64,000 nucleotides of DNA, from the NCBI RefSeq assembly GCF_018294505.1, contig NC_057807.1, positions 166,263,582 through 166,327,581 on the forward strand, read 5' to 3'. Source of the stretch: Triticum aestivum. Taxonomy: Eukaryota; Streptophyta; Magnoliopsida; Poales; Poaceae. The notes below the pieces were generated by a model. It ran no database searches. It saw nothing but the letters and a program-made list of their open reading frames with translations, and was not told where the DNA came from. Position 1 is the stretch's first letter; each line of letters opens with the position of its first letter. The position numbers and the translations under genes are program-made. Below, one piece after another: positions 11,101 through 21,204 of the stretch.

Positions 11101-14100
11101 ATTTTAGGGTTTTACAGTTTTGAGCACAAAGAGACTAGTTGGCACTAAGCAATCAAGCATCAATCAAGCAAGTGAGTAGAGTAGTGGAAATATAACAACT
11201 TGCATGAAAGTAAGGGAGTAGGGTAGAGACTGCAAACATTGGTTGACACAAGGATGTTTCCTGTTGTTCAAATAGTTTAGTTGGCGCTATCTTACATCCA
11301 CATTGATTTAGGCTTTATAAACCGAATGGTTCTAGGATTTAAGAATTCCGGCTGTGACGCCAACAAACGGCCCACAAAGCTCAATCAACCTATTCTGTCA
11401 TGGCTTGCACTTAGAAGCCTCAGTAGGGGTAGATCCTCACCAAGTGGGCGATCTCTAGGCCCGTACAAACTCTTGTGATTGATAGGATCACAACTGACTC
11501 CTAACCTTCTAGGTTGGGCTCATCATCCAAGAGTAATTAGCATAGCAAAGTCACTTGATAAGACTTGAAAGATCTTCAACCAAAGCTTCTCTCAAGAAGT
11601 TGTAGGATCACTCTCTCATAAGAATATGATTGCGGTGAAAGAGTTGAACTTGAAGTGTAGGGATTCAGGAAAGGGAAGTTCTTGGTTGTCTAAGAATCAA
11701 GAAGTGAACACGGAATCAGATCACCCATCAATAGACCCAAAGTGGTAGGACCCTTCCCCGGACCCTGCGCAAGCGGGAGCTACATGCACTGGGCTTTTTG
11801 CATCTCTCTTTCTCTAGGTGGTAGACGGATGGACTGAAGTGAAATGAACCAATAGAGAAATAGACGGAAGTGCTGATGAAAATTTTATGCTCGGAAATGC
11901 CGATGCAAATAGAGGGTGTGCCAAATGGGAATTTTACTCGGCAGTTCCTGAACAAAGGAAACCACAGTTCTGAACTGTTTGAACTGGCTTTGTTCTCTTA
12001 GTATGAATAACCCCAAATAGCTTGATAGTACCAGAAGAAAATCTTCAGAAGTACCAGGGCTTAGAGAAACTCATACAAAGGAATGTCTAGGGAGTGGATT
12101 TTGGATAGGCTTAGGATCTGCTCCTGGAGTTCAAACCAAAGTACTTGCTTGTGCCCCTCTTCATAGTATGGTTGTCCTATACTCAATGTGAATCTTGGAT
12201 TCACTAAAAGCCTAGAAAATACATACTAAGAGCTTGACGAGGACAACAACTGCTAAAGAGTATCCATTAAACTCATAATTCATTAGATCCTTGCTATCGA
12301 TGCCAATTAGGTAGCATAAGTAATTGTTCCGTCCTTTGATGACCAAGGTCATTCTTTGCTAAAGAGAAATGATCATTATGAGCCAGACTCGATAAGAATC
12401 GGATCCCTAGAAAGGATTTTGTGTGGGTGGGTGGGGTGGGGGGGGGGGGGTTGTCGCCAATGATCTTCCACTTGTAGCCAAAAACCTGATACACAATAAG
12501 ATCACATGTTATACCTGAAATAAGCTCATACAACATTAGTCCTCTCAATGATTCTGTCATAAATTATCAAAACCAACTAGGGTATAATGGAGATGCACTT
12601 TCAGTCTCCTTCCACATGCTCGTGTGGTAGGCCACCTATGATCTCGTCATGGACGACTAACATCATACACTGATGTCAGCGTGATCAAGTAGTTCTGTAC
12701 ACCACTGCTACCATATTTGTTTCTTAGTCGGGCCATGACCGCCTGCAAGTCAGCCATCATTCTTTCTTGGACTACATGTTGATCGGTGTTTAGTGTTTAC
12801 CTTCACTACCTTAACATCTCATGGTAGGCCACCTATGATCTCGTCATGAACATGGGCGACTACCATCATACACTAATGAACACTAATGACAGCGTGATCA
12901 AGTAGTTTCCGCACACCACTGCTACCTTCATTCGTTTCTTCGTCAGACCATGACCACCTGCAAGTCAGCCATCATTCTTTCTAGGACTACATGTCGATGG
13001 GTGTTTAGTGTCTACCTTCACTACCCCAACATCAGCACTCACTTCATGTGGAGAGTCATCCTGGAATGGACATCTAGGTATACCTAGCGACTATCAAGTT
13101 CATCGTTATATGGACCCGTTCAAGTTCCGACACCTGTGATGGGCTGACTTTGACAAACAACGATTGAAGATCTATGACAGTTCTTCTCAGTCGCTCATCA
13201 GCATTGGTATTTGGTTCTAATGGGCGTGCATTCTTAGACGCCAGTCGATGGCACAATGACATGCCATCTGGTAAAGCGGGCTGGAGTGTTATGACAGTAG
13301 TGCCAGCCAGCCAATCCAGAAGGCGCCGTCTAGACAGATATGGGCAACTAGGAACCAAATAGTGTTAGTTGATAGTATAATTGTGTTAGGGAGAGAACAG
13401 TCATATCAGGCAAAGATACTAGTCCAATTTGAATAAATAGAGACCCGGTTTGTTAGGAAGGAGAGCCAAGTCTGTTACCTGACCTAAGTTTTGTAAGCTT
13501 TGGAGTCACTAGTCTTGACAGAGATGAGCCCTGTTGCTGGTTGTTGAGGGTGAGTGCCCTATCCCGACTGCTCGGACCCTTTGCCAAGTTATCACATCGT
13601 GCTCCTTGTCTGCATGGTCACTGTGCCATGAATAACCTGTTTGGGCTAATTAATCTTCTGACTCAGCATTAACTGCCCAAATAGATGGCCACAGTTAACA
13701 ACAGACCAGGTTGGTATTGTGCCAAGGGTTAACTTTTAGTTGTTCATTTCACTCTCAGGGTAGTTCAGGGGCTACTGTGGGCATTTTCAGTTGTAAAAGT
13801 GGATAGGATGTAAGAGCATCTCTAGCAGACCCTTTATATCACGGACCCTTATAGCGCGTTTACAGTTTGCGGTTGTCTTCGGATACGGGCCGAAAACAGC
13901 CGCGGCAGAACAGCAACCGAATATGAACCCGCAAAATTTGAAATCACACATTCGCGCGAGAAATTGAACTAGTTCAGTAGAACTACTAGCACTTGATCAT
14001 CTTAAAAAGTCATACAAAAGAATTTTTACAACTAATATTTGGAGGAGCAGGCGCCACCGTAACCCTAATTACAAAATTGGGCTCACCGGAGGCGGGGGGA

Positions 14101-17100
14101 TTGCGGCTGCAACGCTGCGGCGGCGGAGGAGCTCAGTCCTCATCGTTGTAGACGAGGTCGACGTAGACCTCGCCCTGCTTCTTTTTTACGAGGCGTCACT
14201 CTTCCATGTTGGCCGCAAACTCCTGCGCCGCCGCCATCCCCTGCTCGAGGAAGATTCTGTCGATGTCAGCGTTCCGTCGACGGAGCTGCTTCGCCTTCTC
14301 CCCCCGCGCAGAGTGCGCGACGATGGCGGCCTCCATGACGTCCGCCTCTGCCGGGGGGAGGTAATCCTCCGGCCCGATGACGCCCCGCCGCTCCGGCTCC
14401 GCCTCTGGCTCCCTCTTCACCGCGCGGAGCGGCGGGAGCTCCTCCGGCTCTCTTTTGACCGGCATGAGCGGCGTCCGCGAGCTCGAGGCACCGACAGAGG
14501 AGCTGCTCGTCGCAGAGGAGCCGGAGGACAGCCCGTGGCGGAGGAGCGCCTACTTGCGGTCGTACTCCTCCGTCTCGCGGCGGCGAGAGGCCGTTGTTTG
14601 AGTACCTACGGGCAACTCTTTTCCTCGCGGCGTCGGAGGCGATGACGCCTCCGCTCGGGGTCGTCGCCACTGCGGCCCGCCGAGCACATTCCGCGCCACA
14701 TCGAGAGAGGAGAAGGGGAATTGAAGTCGCTGGCGGCGAGAAATCAAGAAGGGGGATTGGGAATTGCGGCGGCGCGCGGATAGGGTTTCGACCCGTATTT
14801 CAGCTGCAAACCCTTACATGCGCGGGAGGGGAGGGGGGGGGGGGGGGGTTGCGGGCTACTGTAAAAATATTTACGGGCCGGGCTACTGAACAGGCTCTGG
14901 TCTGGCCCAGAAAATGGGCCAAACCCGTATAGTCGCTGGATTTTTACGAGGCGCCCCGTTTTAAGGGGTCCACTAGAGGTGCTCCAAGGGGATGTCCTGG
15001 AATAGCCCTTTCACATAAAATTTGGTTCTACAGAGAATGGTGTTTCAGTGCTCAGGACTATCTGAACCCGAAATCCTTGGCATTCGTGAAAGTCAGTCTA
15101 CGGACAGCTGCCTGTGCGAGATAATGGGGCAGGTGGGGGAAATACGGGGTGGAGCAGTCTTGTACATAGACGTTCGGTGGGCCAGCGCCGTGAGTTTTCG
15201 TACAGGATGAGGAGATCCAGTCACGGTGGCAATCCGAGCTGTGGCTCACATTGCAGGCGCATAGCTGTCCCTGGAGTCGGGGTGTTAAGTAACTTTGTGC
15301 TGCAACAGCACCGTGGCTCAGAAAATGATACTCACGATTACATCGTTGACAAGCTTTTTTTCTTTCGAATACATAGCTGACAAGCTGACCTTGCCATTAC
15401 AAGGGTAAGTTGTTCTAAGAAGAAATTTTACAAGGGTAAGTGATTACAGGGGCGAACACGAGCAGGCAAATTAATAATTAATCTGACCAATCTGCTAGAA
15501 CGTCCTTATAGGTCCATTAGTGCACACATAAGTTTCGTGGAGTGACTCAACTACGAGCTATTAACCCCTAAGGAATAGCGCACGCTATGAGCAAGCTGAC
15601 AGTACTTGGGAGGAGCAAGCCAGTGCGCAGTCGCCGTGCGCGTCAGCAACCTTGGGTGTCAACGGCTGGCTGCTGGATGCACCATGCGTGCGCTGCTGGT
15701 GTGCATTAGGACATAGGAGCATTCGCCGTTGCATTACGTGGGGTGGGCTGGACGGCGGCCGGTCCGTGGTCCTGACGCACAGCTACTGGAACTGGGTGTG
15801 GGCGCCAGGGCTGCAGGAGCAAGGGCAGCCACCGGCAGCTGTCCGAGCTGATGGGCACACTTGTCCTGGAATTCAAATAAGGGGCACAAGCCATCCTAGA
15901 AACAAAAATACCAAGCAAAAGACAATGGGTTGCGTGAGTTCCCAACCATCAAATGGGCACTACAGCTTGTGGATTTACAGGGTGCGAAGACTTGCATTGT
16001 CATTCACACACTTGTAGAATCTGGATCAAGGATTCTGTCCTTTGTGGGCGATAGATGTCACCAAACATTTGCTGCAGAAGAGGCAAGGGATGAGGGGGAG
16101 AAGCTCCTGCTGCTCGGCGGAGTAGGATGAAGCACTGGAGGCGGACATGGCTGGCGATTTGGTGGCAGCGGCCAGATTGTTTTCGACTGAGTGAAAAAAG
16201 GTGGGAGTGAAAGTGGCAGAGGGGTTCATGGGTTTCTTATCCAGTGACGGGGTAGGTGGCTGTTATTAGCTGGGGCCGTCACAGACGCGGAATAGGCCGT
16301 CCACAGAACTGCTGTACCTAGACGTTCGAGACGTTGGGGACGGCAGTTAATGCATGGGGTCTGGTTGAAATGCGCTGAAGATACAACTGACGCGTACAGG
16401 GAGAAATACCAACAGTGGAGAGATCCCGAGGAGGAGGGGCAATTTGGATATCAGATCCATCTGAGCTCGGGCTCAGAAACGAATTTTCGGGTTCTAGATT
16501 CCTTTTGCTTTTCGACAAAAGCATGACTTCTGGAAAATGTGAATATATGTTAGTTATGTGAATAAATGATTTGGCGTGCTGCATTGCCTAACCTGATATA
16601 TTAAAATTGCAACATGTTGCTTTATTTGTCAGTCAACTTAGGAAAGGCATACCCTATTCCTGTCAGTAACGCCTCCTAAATCGTGTTAACCATTGTTTAG
16701 AGTTAGGCGAGCAGTTTCAATCAGTAACACTTTTGAAAGGTTTTTTCCACTTAACTTCCCTATCCAAAGGTACTGATACACTCTGTTCCATTGCCGCAAA
16801 AATCAGGTTATTGCCTTACCATGTTGTTGCTGACTACGAGGCTGAAGAAGATGACAGGATCCTTGACAGCGACGCAACTGGCCAGATTCCCTCTCGTCTT
16901 CAGCAATGGGATCATAACATTCTGGTAAAAATTGCTGAGTTCACAACAACTTTTGAGAAGCAAGTGTTGGCATACAACATAATGACCAAGAAAAGGGCCA
17001 TTGGTGAGTTTCGATCGGAGGAGCGACTCATGCTAGAGCAAGCTTTGTTACAGGAGGAGAAGCAGGCTTCGATGGAACTAAGAGCAGAGATAGAATCTAG

Positions 17101-17419
17101 GGAGAAAGCAGGCCGCGAGGCTGCTGAAGCTAAGATGCGTATGGCCATGGCTGAGCATGCTCGAGTGGAAGCTCAAGCACACGCTGAGGTGATTGGTCAT
17201 GGCCCTTTGAGGGCCAATGCTGCTGCTTCCCAAGGCGATGATGGTCCTAGTCATGACATGGCACAAGAACAGGTTGAAGATGGATGGGAAAACACTCAAA
17301 GGGATGATGATGATCCATCCGAGGATTTCCTCAATGATGAGAATGAGCCAGAGAATGGAAACTCTGATATGCAAGAGGAGTGGCGGCGATCGGGGGAATT
17401 TGATCTAAACTCTAGGTAA
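7692..17419 (+). CDS. BRIP1/BRIP2-like: GLTSCR1-domain protein, BRIP-like SWI/SNF subunit
   Basis: A host gene with the coding sequence joined from 7692-8125 and 16807-17419 (1,047 bp, 348 residues). The intron is 8126-16806, with GT and AG ends and phase 2; the split codon AG|G encodes Arg. Residues 1-110 are Ala/Gln/Pro-rich. A conserved block starts at about residue 113 (SPEVEMALQDAMRVCNPDIK) and continues over the junction into LLPYHVVADYEAEEDDRILD, the GLTSCR1/BICRA-type domain. A charged helical segment (EERLMLEQALLQEEK onward, about 230-280) and an acidic tail ending FDLNSR follow. In Arabidopsis the GLTSCR-domain proteins BRIP1 and BRIP2 are core subunits of BRM-type SWI/SNF complexes in the nucleus; the same role is inferred here. 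The frame is open across the splice and no lesion is seen. Expression cannot be judged. Confidence 0.88.
8126..10990 (+). other. Intron, left part: no gene seen
   Basis: Intron of the BRIP-like gene. AT-rich sequence with no ORF of recognisable content. The 60- to 66-codon ORFs here lack family signatures. Oddly paired segments at 9237-9251 and 9533-9553 (GTTTGGTTT and AAACCAAA) might be ends of an old MITE but do not convince. Confidence 0.6.
11002..11095. mobile_element. Stowaway/Mariner MITE, 94 bp
   Basis: Inverted repeats CTCCCTCCATCCCAAAATAA and TTATTTTTGGACGGAGGGAG pair along nearly the whole length, flanked by TA target duplications (11000-11001 and 11096-11097). The central hairpin contains TACAAAGTTAGTACAACTTTGTA. 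It lies in the host gene intron, and a similar copy occurs at 40076-40168. Confidence 0.9.
11100..12420. other. Intron, repetitive sequence of unknown class
   Basis: No coding content was recognised. The wording near 11120-11300 (GCACTAAGCAATCAAGCA, then TTTAGGCTTTATAAACCGAA) has the feel of Triticeae LTR-derived sequence, but no LTR ends, primer site or target duplication can be found. Treated as an unclassified fragment. Confidence 0.35.
12425..12450 (+). other. G-rich tract, possible G-quadruplex
   Basis: The sense strand of the intron has GGGTGGGTGGGGT followed by 13 consecutive G (12438-12450). Four or more G runs with one-base loops fit the G-quadruplex pattern in both the DNA strand and the pre-mRNA. 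Assembly length error in the homopolymer is possible. Confidence 0.6.
12624..13036. repeat. Tandem duplication of about 200 bp
   Basis: Two degenerate copies, 12624-12821 and 12822-13036. Both start TGGTAGGCCACCTATGATCT and run through GCGTGATCAAGTAGTT, CACCACTGCTACC, CATGACC and CTGCAAGTCAGCCATCATTC to TTTAGTGTYTACCTTCACTAC. The second copy carries a small internal repeat (CACTAATGA). It lies in the intron and has no coding content. Confidence 0.75.
14196..14670 (-). pseudogene. Transposon-borne ORF with VKREPEELPP motif, broken
   Basis: Minus strand. The C-terminal part (14465-14196) reads MPVKREPEELPPLRAVKREP, then GVIGPEDYLPPAEADVMEAA and a Glu/Arg/Gln-rich helical end. Upstream in the same frame is a Ser-rich stretch (SSGSSATSSSSVGASSSRTP), cut by a TAG near 14550. 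Part of the N-terminal portion (MATTPSGGVIASDAARKR, 14670 downwards) is in another frame, so there is at least one frameshift and one stop. The sequence recurs, as far as I recall, in many Triticeae transposon-linked ORFs of unknown function. It is not an exon of the host gene, which runs on the other strand. Confidence 0.5.
14833..14848 (+). repeat. 16-base G homopolymer
   Basis: A run of 16 G preceded by GGGAGGGGA, inside the TIR transposon in the host gene intron. Replication slippage or assembly uncertainty is likely at this site. Confidence 0.85.
14988..16806 (+). other. Intron, right part: no gene seen
   Basis: Unique-looking sequence up to the acceptor at 16806. A short direct repeat (TTACAAGGGTAAGT near 15398 and 15429) is the only clear structure. 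ORFs of up to 121 codons (15652-16017) show no family signature. Nothing supports a separate gene. Confidence 0.55.
16807..17419 (+). CDS. BRIP-like gene, exon 2
   Basis: The acceptor is AAAAATCAG|GTTATTGCC at 16806/16807. This exon supplies most of the GLTSCR1 domain (LLPYHVVADYEAEEDD, SRLQQWDHNILVKIAEF, FEKQVLAYNIMTKKRAIGEF), then a helical Glu/Ala/Arg-rich stretch with coiled-coil character, and an acidic Asp/Glu-rich tail. Stop TAA at 17417-17419. The longer open frame beginning at 16733 is intron read-through. Confidence 0.88.
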
Positions 17420-17640
17420 GACTGCAAGGGATACGGCGTCGATGGTGGCAATCTGATCTGAACTCTAGGTAAGACAGGTGCACTCGACTTGAGAAAAGGC
17501 TTGAGGATGCATCATCTGGTGCCTGGTAACTTAGTCTCTAGTTATCTGATTATATATGTTTTGAAGATAACTTGTCCTGTCATTGTGGCTGTAAACACGC
17601 AATTTAAAACTAGTATTATTTAGCTTTTTTTTTTGGAGGA
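17420..17640 (+). other. Probable 3' UTR of the BRIP-like gene with a short duplication
   Basis: The 21-base segment GATCTAAACTCTAGGTAAGAC (17402-17422), which spans the stop codon, is repeated with one change 53 bp downstream (17455-17475). Each copy contains CTAG|GTAAGA, a good splice-donor pattern. The terminal codons FDLNSR and the stop look native, so the duplication most likely lies in the 3' UTR. No poly(A) signal can be assigned with confidence. Confidence 0.45.
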
Positions 17641-17648
17641 AACTAGTA

Positions 17649-17680
17649 CTCCCTCCTTAAACTAATATAAGAGCGCTACT
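17649..17680. mobile_element. Single Stowaway MITE end
   Basis: CTCCCTCCTTAAACTAATAT preceded by TA matches one end of a common Triticeae Stowaway family. No opposite end is found nearby, so it is a truncated copy. The surrounding 17680-18140 is AT-rich without visible genes. Confidence 0.5.
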
Positions 17681-18144
17681 CATGTGTTCAAACAGTGTTT
17701 AGAATGTTGAGTGACCTCTGTATGATGTAAAGCTAACTTCTAAATGGGCTTCCGCGCAAGAGAATCACGCAGTGTGGATGACACAAATAGGTTTACTATT
17801 TTTACTAGATAACGCCCTGTGCTTTGTTGCGGAAATTTTTAGCAATGAACTTATCAAAAATAAACTTGAATATATGAGAATAGTACCACACCACATTCCA
17901 CCTAGAGGTAAATGAAGGGTGGCTGAATGTTATTATCTTGTGACACTCAAGTTCAATTTTTAAATATTTATGTTGATTTTTTTAAATAATAATGAGGGCT
18001 TGCATGTGATAGAAAGTGAAAAGTTGAATGGTTGCACCGGTGCTTGATGATGTGGATACCTTGAACTTGCATGTATATTTAAATGGGAGGTGGCATGTGC
18101 GGGGACTTATGTAATGAGGTGGATGGGTTGCAGTAAGATAAATA

Positions 18145-18284
18145 CTTCCTCCGTCCCAAAATTATTGTCTTAGATTTGTCTAAATATGGATATATATAGT
18201 CATGTTTTAGTATTAGATACATCCGTATTTAAATAAATGGATGTATTTAAATAAATTTAAGACAAGAATTTTGGGACGGAGAGG
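18145..18284. mobile_element. Stowaway/Mariner MITE, 140 bp
   Basis: The left end CTTCCTCCGTCCCAAAATTA and right end AATTTTGGGACGGAGAGG form long inverted repeats (internal GTCTTAGATTTGTCTAAATA against TTTAAATAAATTTAAGAC). Flanked by TA at 18143-18144 and 18285-18286. Confidence 0.88.
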
Positions 18285-18384
18285 TATATATAGTATATAG
18301 GATTTGAGTTATACAGCATCTTCAATTTTTAAGTAGCTACAATTCACTACTTTTTTTTAGACGTGCAACCATGTCACATAAGTA

Positions 18385-18964
18385 CTCCCTCCGGTTTTTT
18401 TTTTTTGAAAGATACGGTTTTGGCCGGCTTCATTGATTTAGGAGAAAGCATGGCTTCATTGATTTAGGAGAAAGCATACGGGAAAAAGGGGATCAAGTGA
18501 TCATGGTGTACAGGAGCATTGCTCAAGAACAAAAGAAAGAACGAAAAATGGAGATAGGGGCGCCCAGCGCCCACAGAGAGCTGTCTATCTCATAGAGGCG
18601 TCCCCGAACGGGGGCTCTAAGCATGCAGCTCCGACAGACCTCCAATGCGCAAGATCGAGCTTTATAGCCTGGAGAACATCGTCAGTCTGGGGCATTTTCC
18701 CTTTGAAAACGTATGCATTCCGCTCCTTCCAGATGTGTAATCAACAGCGTCATTGTTTTGAGCCCTCGCCTCTAGCTGGCTGGTGTGCGCCTGAACATCT
18801 CCAGGCAGTGCCGCAGAGAGCTGTGGGAAGGCAACCTGCTTAGACCCAATGCCTTGCAGCCATTCCATGTGGCAGTAGACCTCTAAATCGTCCTGGAGAA
18901 GGGGCAGTCCCACATCAGATGTAGAGCAGACTCCAGGTTCCTCATACATAAAGAATGGAGGGAG
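18385..18964. mobile_element. Stowaway-like ends enclosing a LINE tail
   Basis: The outer ends CTCCCTCCGG and AATGGAGGGAG are Stowaway-type inverted repeats with TA on each side (18383-18384 and 18965-18966). The content is not MITE sequence: a poly-T run (18395-18406) is followed by about 540 bp that reads on the minus strand as the C-terminal part of a LINE reverse transcriptase. This may be a LINE inserted into a MITE, most of whose body was then lost, or sequence captured between two MITE ends. Confidence 0.65.
18395..18950 (-). pseudogene. 5'-truncated LINE, C-terminal zf-RVT region and poly(A)
   Basis: Minus strand. In shifting frames it reads an ESALHLMWDCPFSRTIW-like segment (18930-18880), SAALPGDVQAHTSQLEARAQ (about 18820-18765), a Trp-x-x-Arg-Asn/His-like end around 18720, then KGKCPRLT and QAIKLDLAHW-like residues near 18690-18640. 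This is the zinc-binding tail of plant LINEs, followed by the poly(A) tail seen as poly-T at 18395-18406. Several frameshifts are present, and it is a typical 5'-truncated LINE copy. Confidence 0.7.
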
Positions 18965-19195
18965 TACTTATGTCTATATATATCCATATGTTATCACTTG
19001 TTAGGTTCCTCCAAATCACTTTTTAGAGATTCACTCAAATATGTCTTTTTAGAGATTCTAACAAGTGACAACATACGAAGCAAAATGAGTGAATCTATAC
19101 TTTATTATATGTCTATAACTCTAATATACATCCGTATGTTGTAGTCCATTTGAAATCTCTAAAAAAACTTATATTTAGGAACGAAGGGAGAAGGT
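18965..19195. mobile_element. Stowaway MITE remnants
   Basis: About 19043-19192 aligns with a common Stowaway type: GTCTTTTTAGAGATTC, AAAATGAGTGAATCTATAC, ATACATCCGTATGTTGTAGT, and the right end ATATTTAGGAACGAAGGGAG. The left end is missing or rearranged. 18967-19040 holds a second partial copy (ACTTTTTAGAGATTCACTCA). Confidence 0.7.
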
Positions 19196-19199
19196 AATA

Positions 19200-21130
19200 G
19201 TCATAAATTACATTATTTTTGCATTACTCTATGCATGAAACGTGTCACATCATCAATTCATACATGTTAGTTATAAGTTATCCACATCATCGATTCATAC
19301 ATATTAGTCATAAGTTATTTTTCACATTAGATTTTATATTGACAGTATATGTTGGGTGATTGTAGTGTGTACTTACACAATTCATCCTTCACACATTCAT
19401 TTTTTTTCCTTTTATACTCTTTTTATTTTATTTTTGTTTTAAGCTTACATTTGCTTCCCATTAGTTTTAGATTTTGTAGCAGCTTTAATGCATTGCTTTT
19501 GGAAAGGTTCCTGCAGTAGCGCACGAGTCATCATCTAGTTATATATACATTGCCTACCTCTCCTCATGAGCTATGCAATTAAATTGTTAGCACCCCATAT
19601 TCAAATTTATATATGGACTTCACTTACTTGCAACAGTATTGCATAGATGCAAACACTTCATCCTCTTGTTTTCATGTGGTCATGTATGCATTGCATGCAC
19701 TAGAAAAATAAATTCTTATGTCATTCTAAATTCTTCTCTATTTGAAAAATTCAAAATGATTTGTAGCTTAAGCTGTTCGCCGGATTCAAAATTCGTTTTC
19801 ACCATTTTATCTGTCGCGACTAGATTCGTACTAGAGCCACGATGATTGAGTCTCAAGCTAAACAAAAGGCAAGGGTCCTTCGAATAAGCTTCACATTGGT
19901 AGCAATGCACTCACTATATGTATGTTGTCCAGCCCACCTTGTAAGACTTGGATTCTGAGTAAAAAAGAAGCAGGCCAAGGCAAAGGAATAGTTGCGGGAG
20001 ACCTTCAAAATTAGATCCTATATTGGTGTGTTTTGATGATCTTTTGTGGGTCAAAAGCTACCATGCCTAGGGTATGAAAGTTCATATTTGTTAATTCACA
20101 TTTAGACGTGAATTAGTTATCTCACATCCAACTTCTAAGCCGTTTGATAAAAACATTAAGATTCATGTTCTTTTGAAGTGCGCTCGCGCAGTGTCTTTGT
20201 CTCACTCCTTGTGGTTGTCTTTCCTGTTTCTATATGGGTTGCTATGTTTTTTGTTGTTTTGTTGTTTTCTTTTTTCCATTTAATTAATTTACTTTAAATT
20301 ATGAACTATTTTAAATTCATGATTTTTTGGTCTATTATTTATATTTTCTCTTTTTTCTTTTTTTATCTTCTGTTTTCCATTTTTCTTCTTTTATTTATTT
20401 GTTTTAAATACTTGGATATTTTTCACTTGGACATCTGTTTGGTATAAATGTCATGCAAATCTTGATCGCGGGTTGTTTTTGTCGCGCGCGTCTTGTGTCG
20501 CGTTGTGCGTCTGGTATCTACTTGCCGGCCTGCTCGCGTGTGCGTCTTTTGTTGGGCCGTTTTCATGGTGTGATTCTAGGGTCCCGTTTCAGATTAGTTT
20601 TGCTAATTCTCGTCTAGAGGAGAGTTAACAATATCTCATCTACCTCACATGCCGTTAGATATACGGCTTTTGAGTCGTGCTTGCTGTTGTTGCGTGACAT
20701 GAAATGACTTTTTTAGTGTGCCGTTTTTATATTTTGTGTATTGGATTTATTTTGTGGGCTGCATCTTTTTGTGAAGGGCCACGTGTCATTTTATTTCTTG
20801 TTTTTGTTTAATTTGGTTCTGCTGTGTAGCTAGAGCAGAGAGTAATTTGATTTTTTTTTTGGATTGGCTAATCTCATCTATATGAGATGTAGTGATGTCT
20901 CATCTAAGTCTATAACTGTCCGGTTTGTTTGCTTTAATATTCACACAAACTTGAGCATGGGTACCCGTAGCTCGTTATTTTTATCGTGCGTCCTCTTGTC
21001 CCGTTTTCTTTTGTGTCGGCCTGTTCTCGTGTTTCTTTTCACTTGGGCCCATATATATAGTCGTTCTGATGACGTGGCCCCCCTTTTTTTGTTTTCGTTA
21101 TACTTTTTTGTGGTCTGGTGAAGAATTTAT
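19200..21130. other. AT-rich intergenic stretch, no gene seen
   Basis: Low-complexity T-rich sequence (notably 20220-20420) with no recognisable coding region. Two short segments with TCTCATCTA (20633-20645 and 20870-20905, the latter containing the near-palindrome CTCATCTATATGAGAT) suggest transposon-derived sequence leading into the hairpin array that follows. Confidence 0.5.
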
Positions 21131-21204
21131 AGAGTCCACCCTTGATTCGGGCTCGTAAGCAAAAACACGCTTGACATGCAATTGGTCATATGTTTTATTT
21201 TTCA

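Larger units (their letters stand above)
13814..14984. mobile_element. TIR DNA transposon, non-autonomous, possibly PIF/Harbinger-like
   Basis: The left end GAGCATCTCTAGCAGACCC pairs with the right end GGGGTCCACTAGAGGTGCTC as an imperfect terminal inverted repeat of about 20 bp. The flanking trinucleotides are TAA (13811-13813) and CAA (14985-14987); a decayed 3-bp TAA duplication would fit PIF/Harbinger elements. The GC-rich centre carries a broken minus-strand ORF. No transposase domain is visible, so the superfamily is tentative. Confidence 0.6.
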
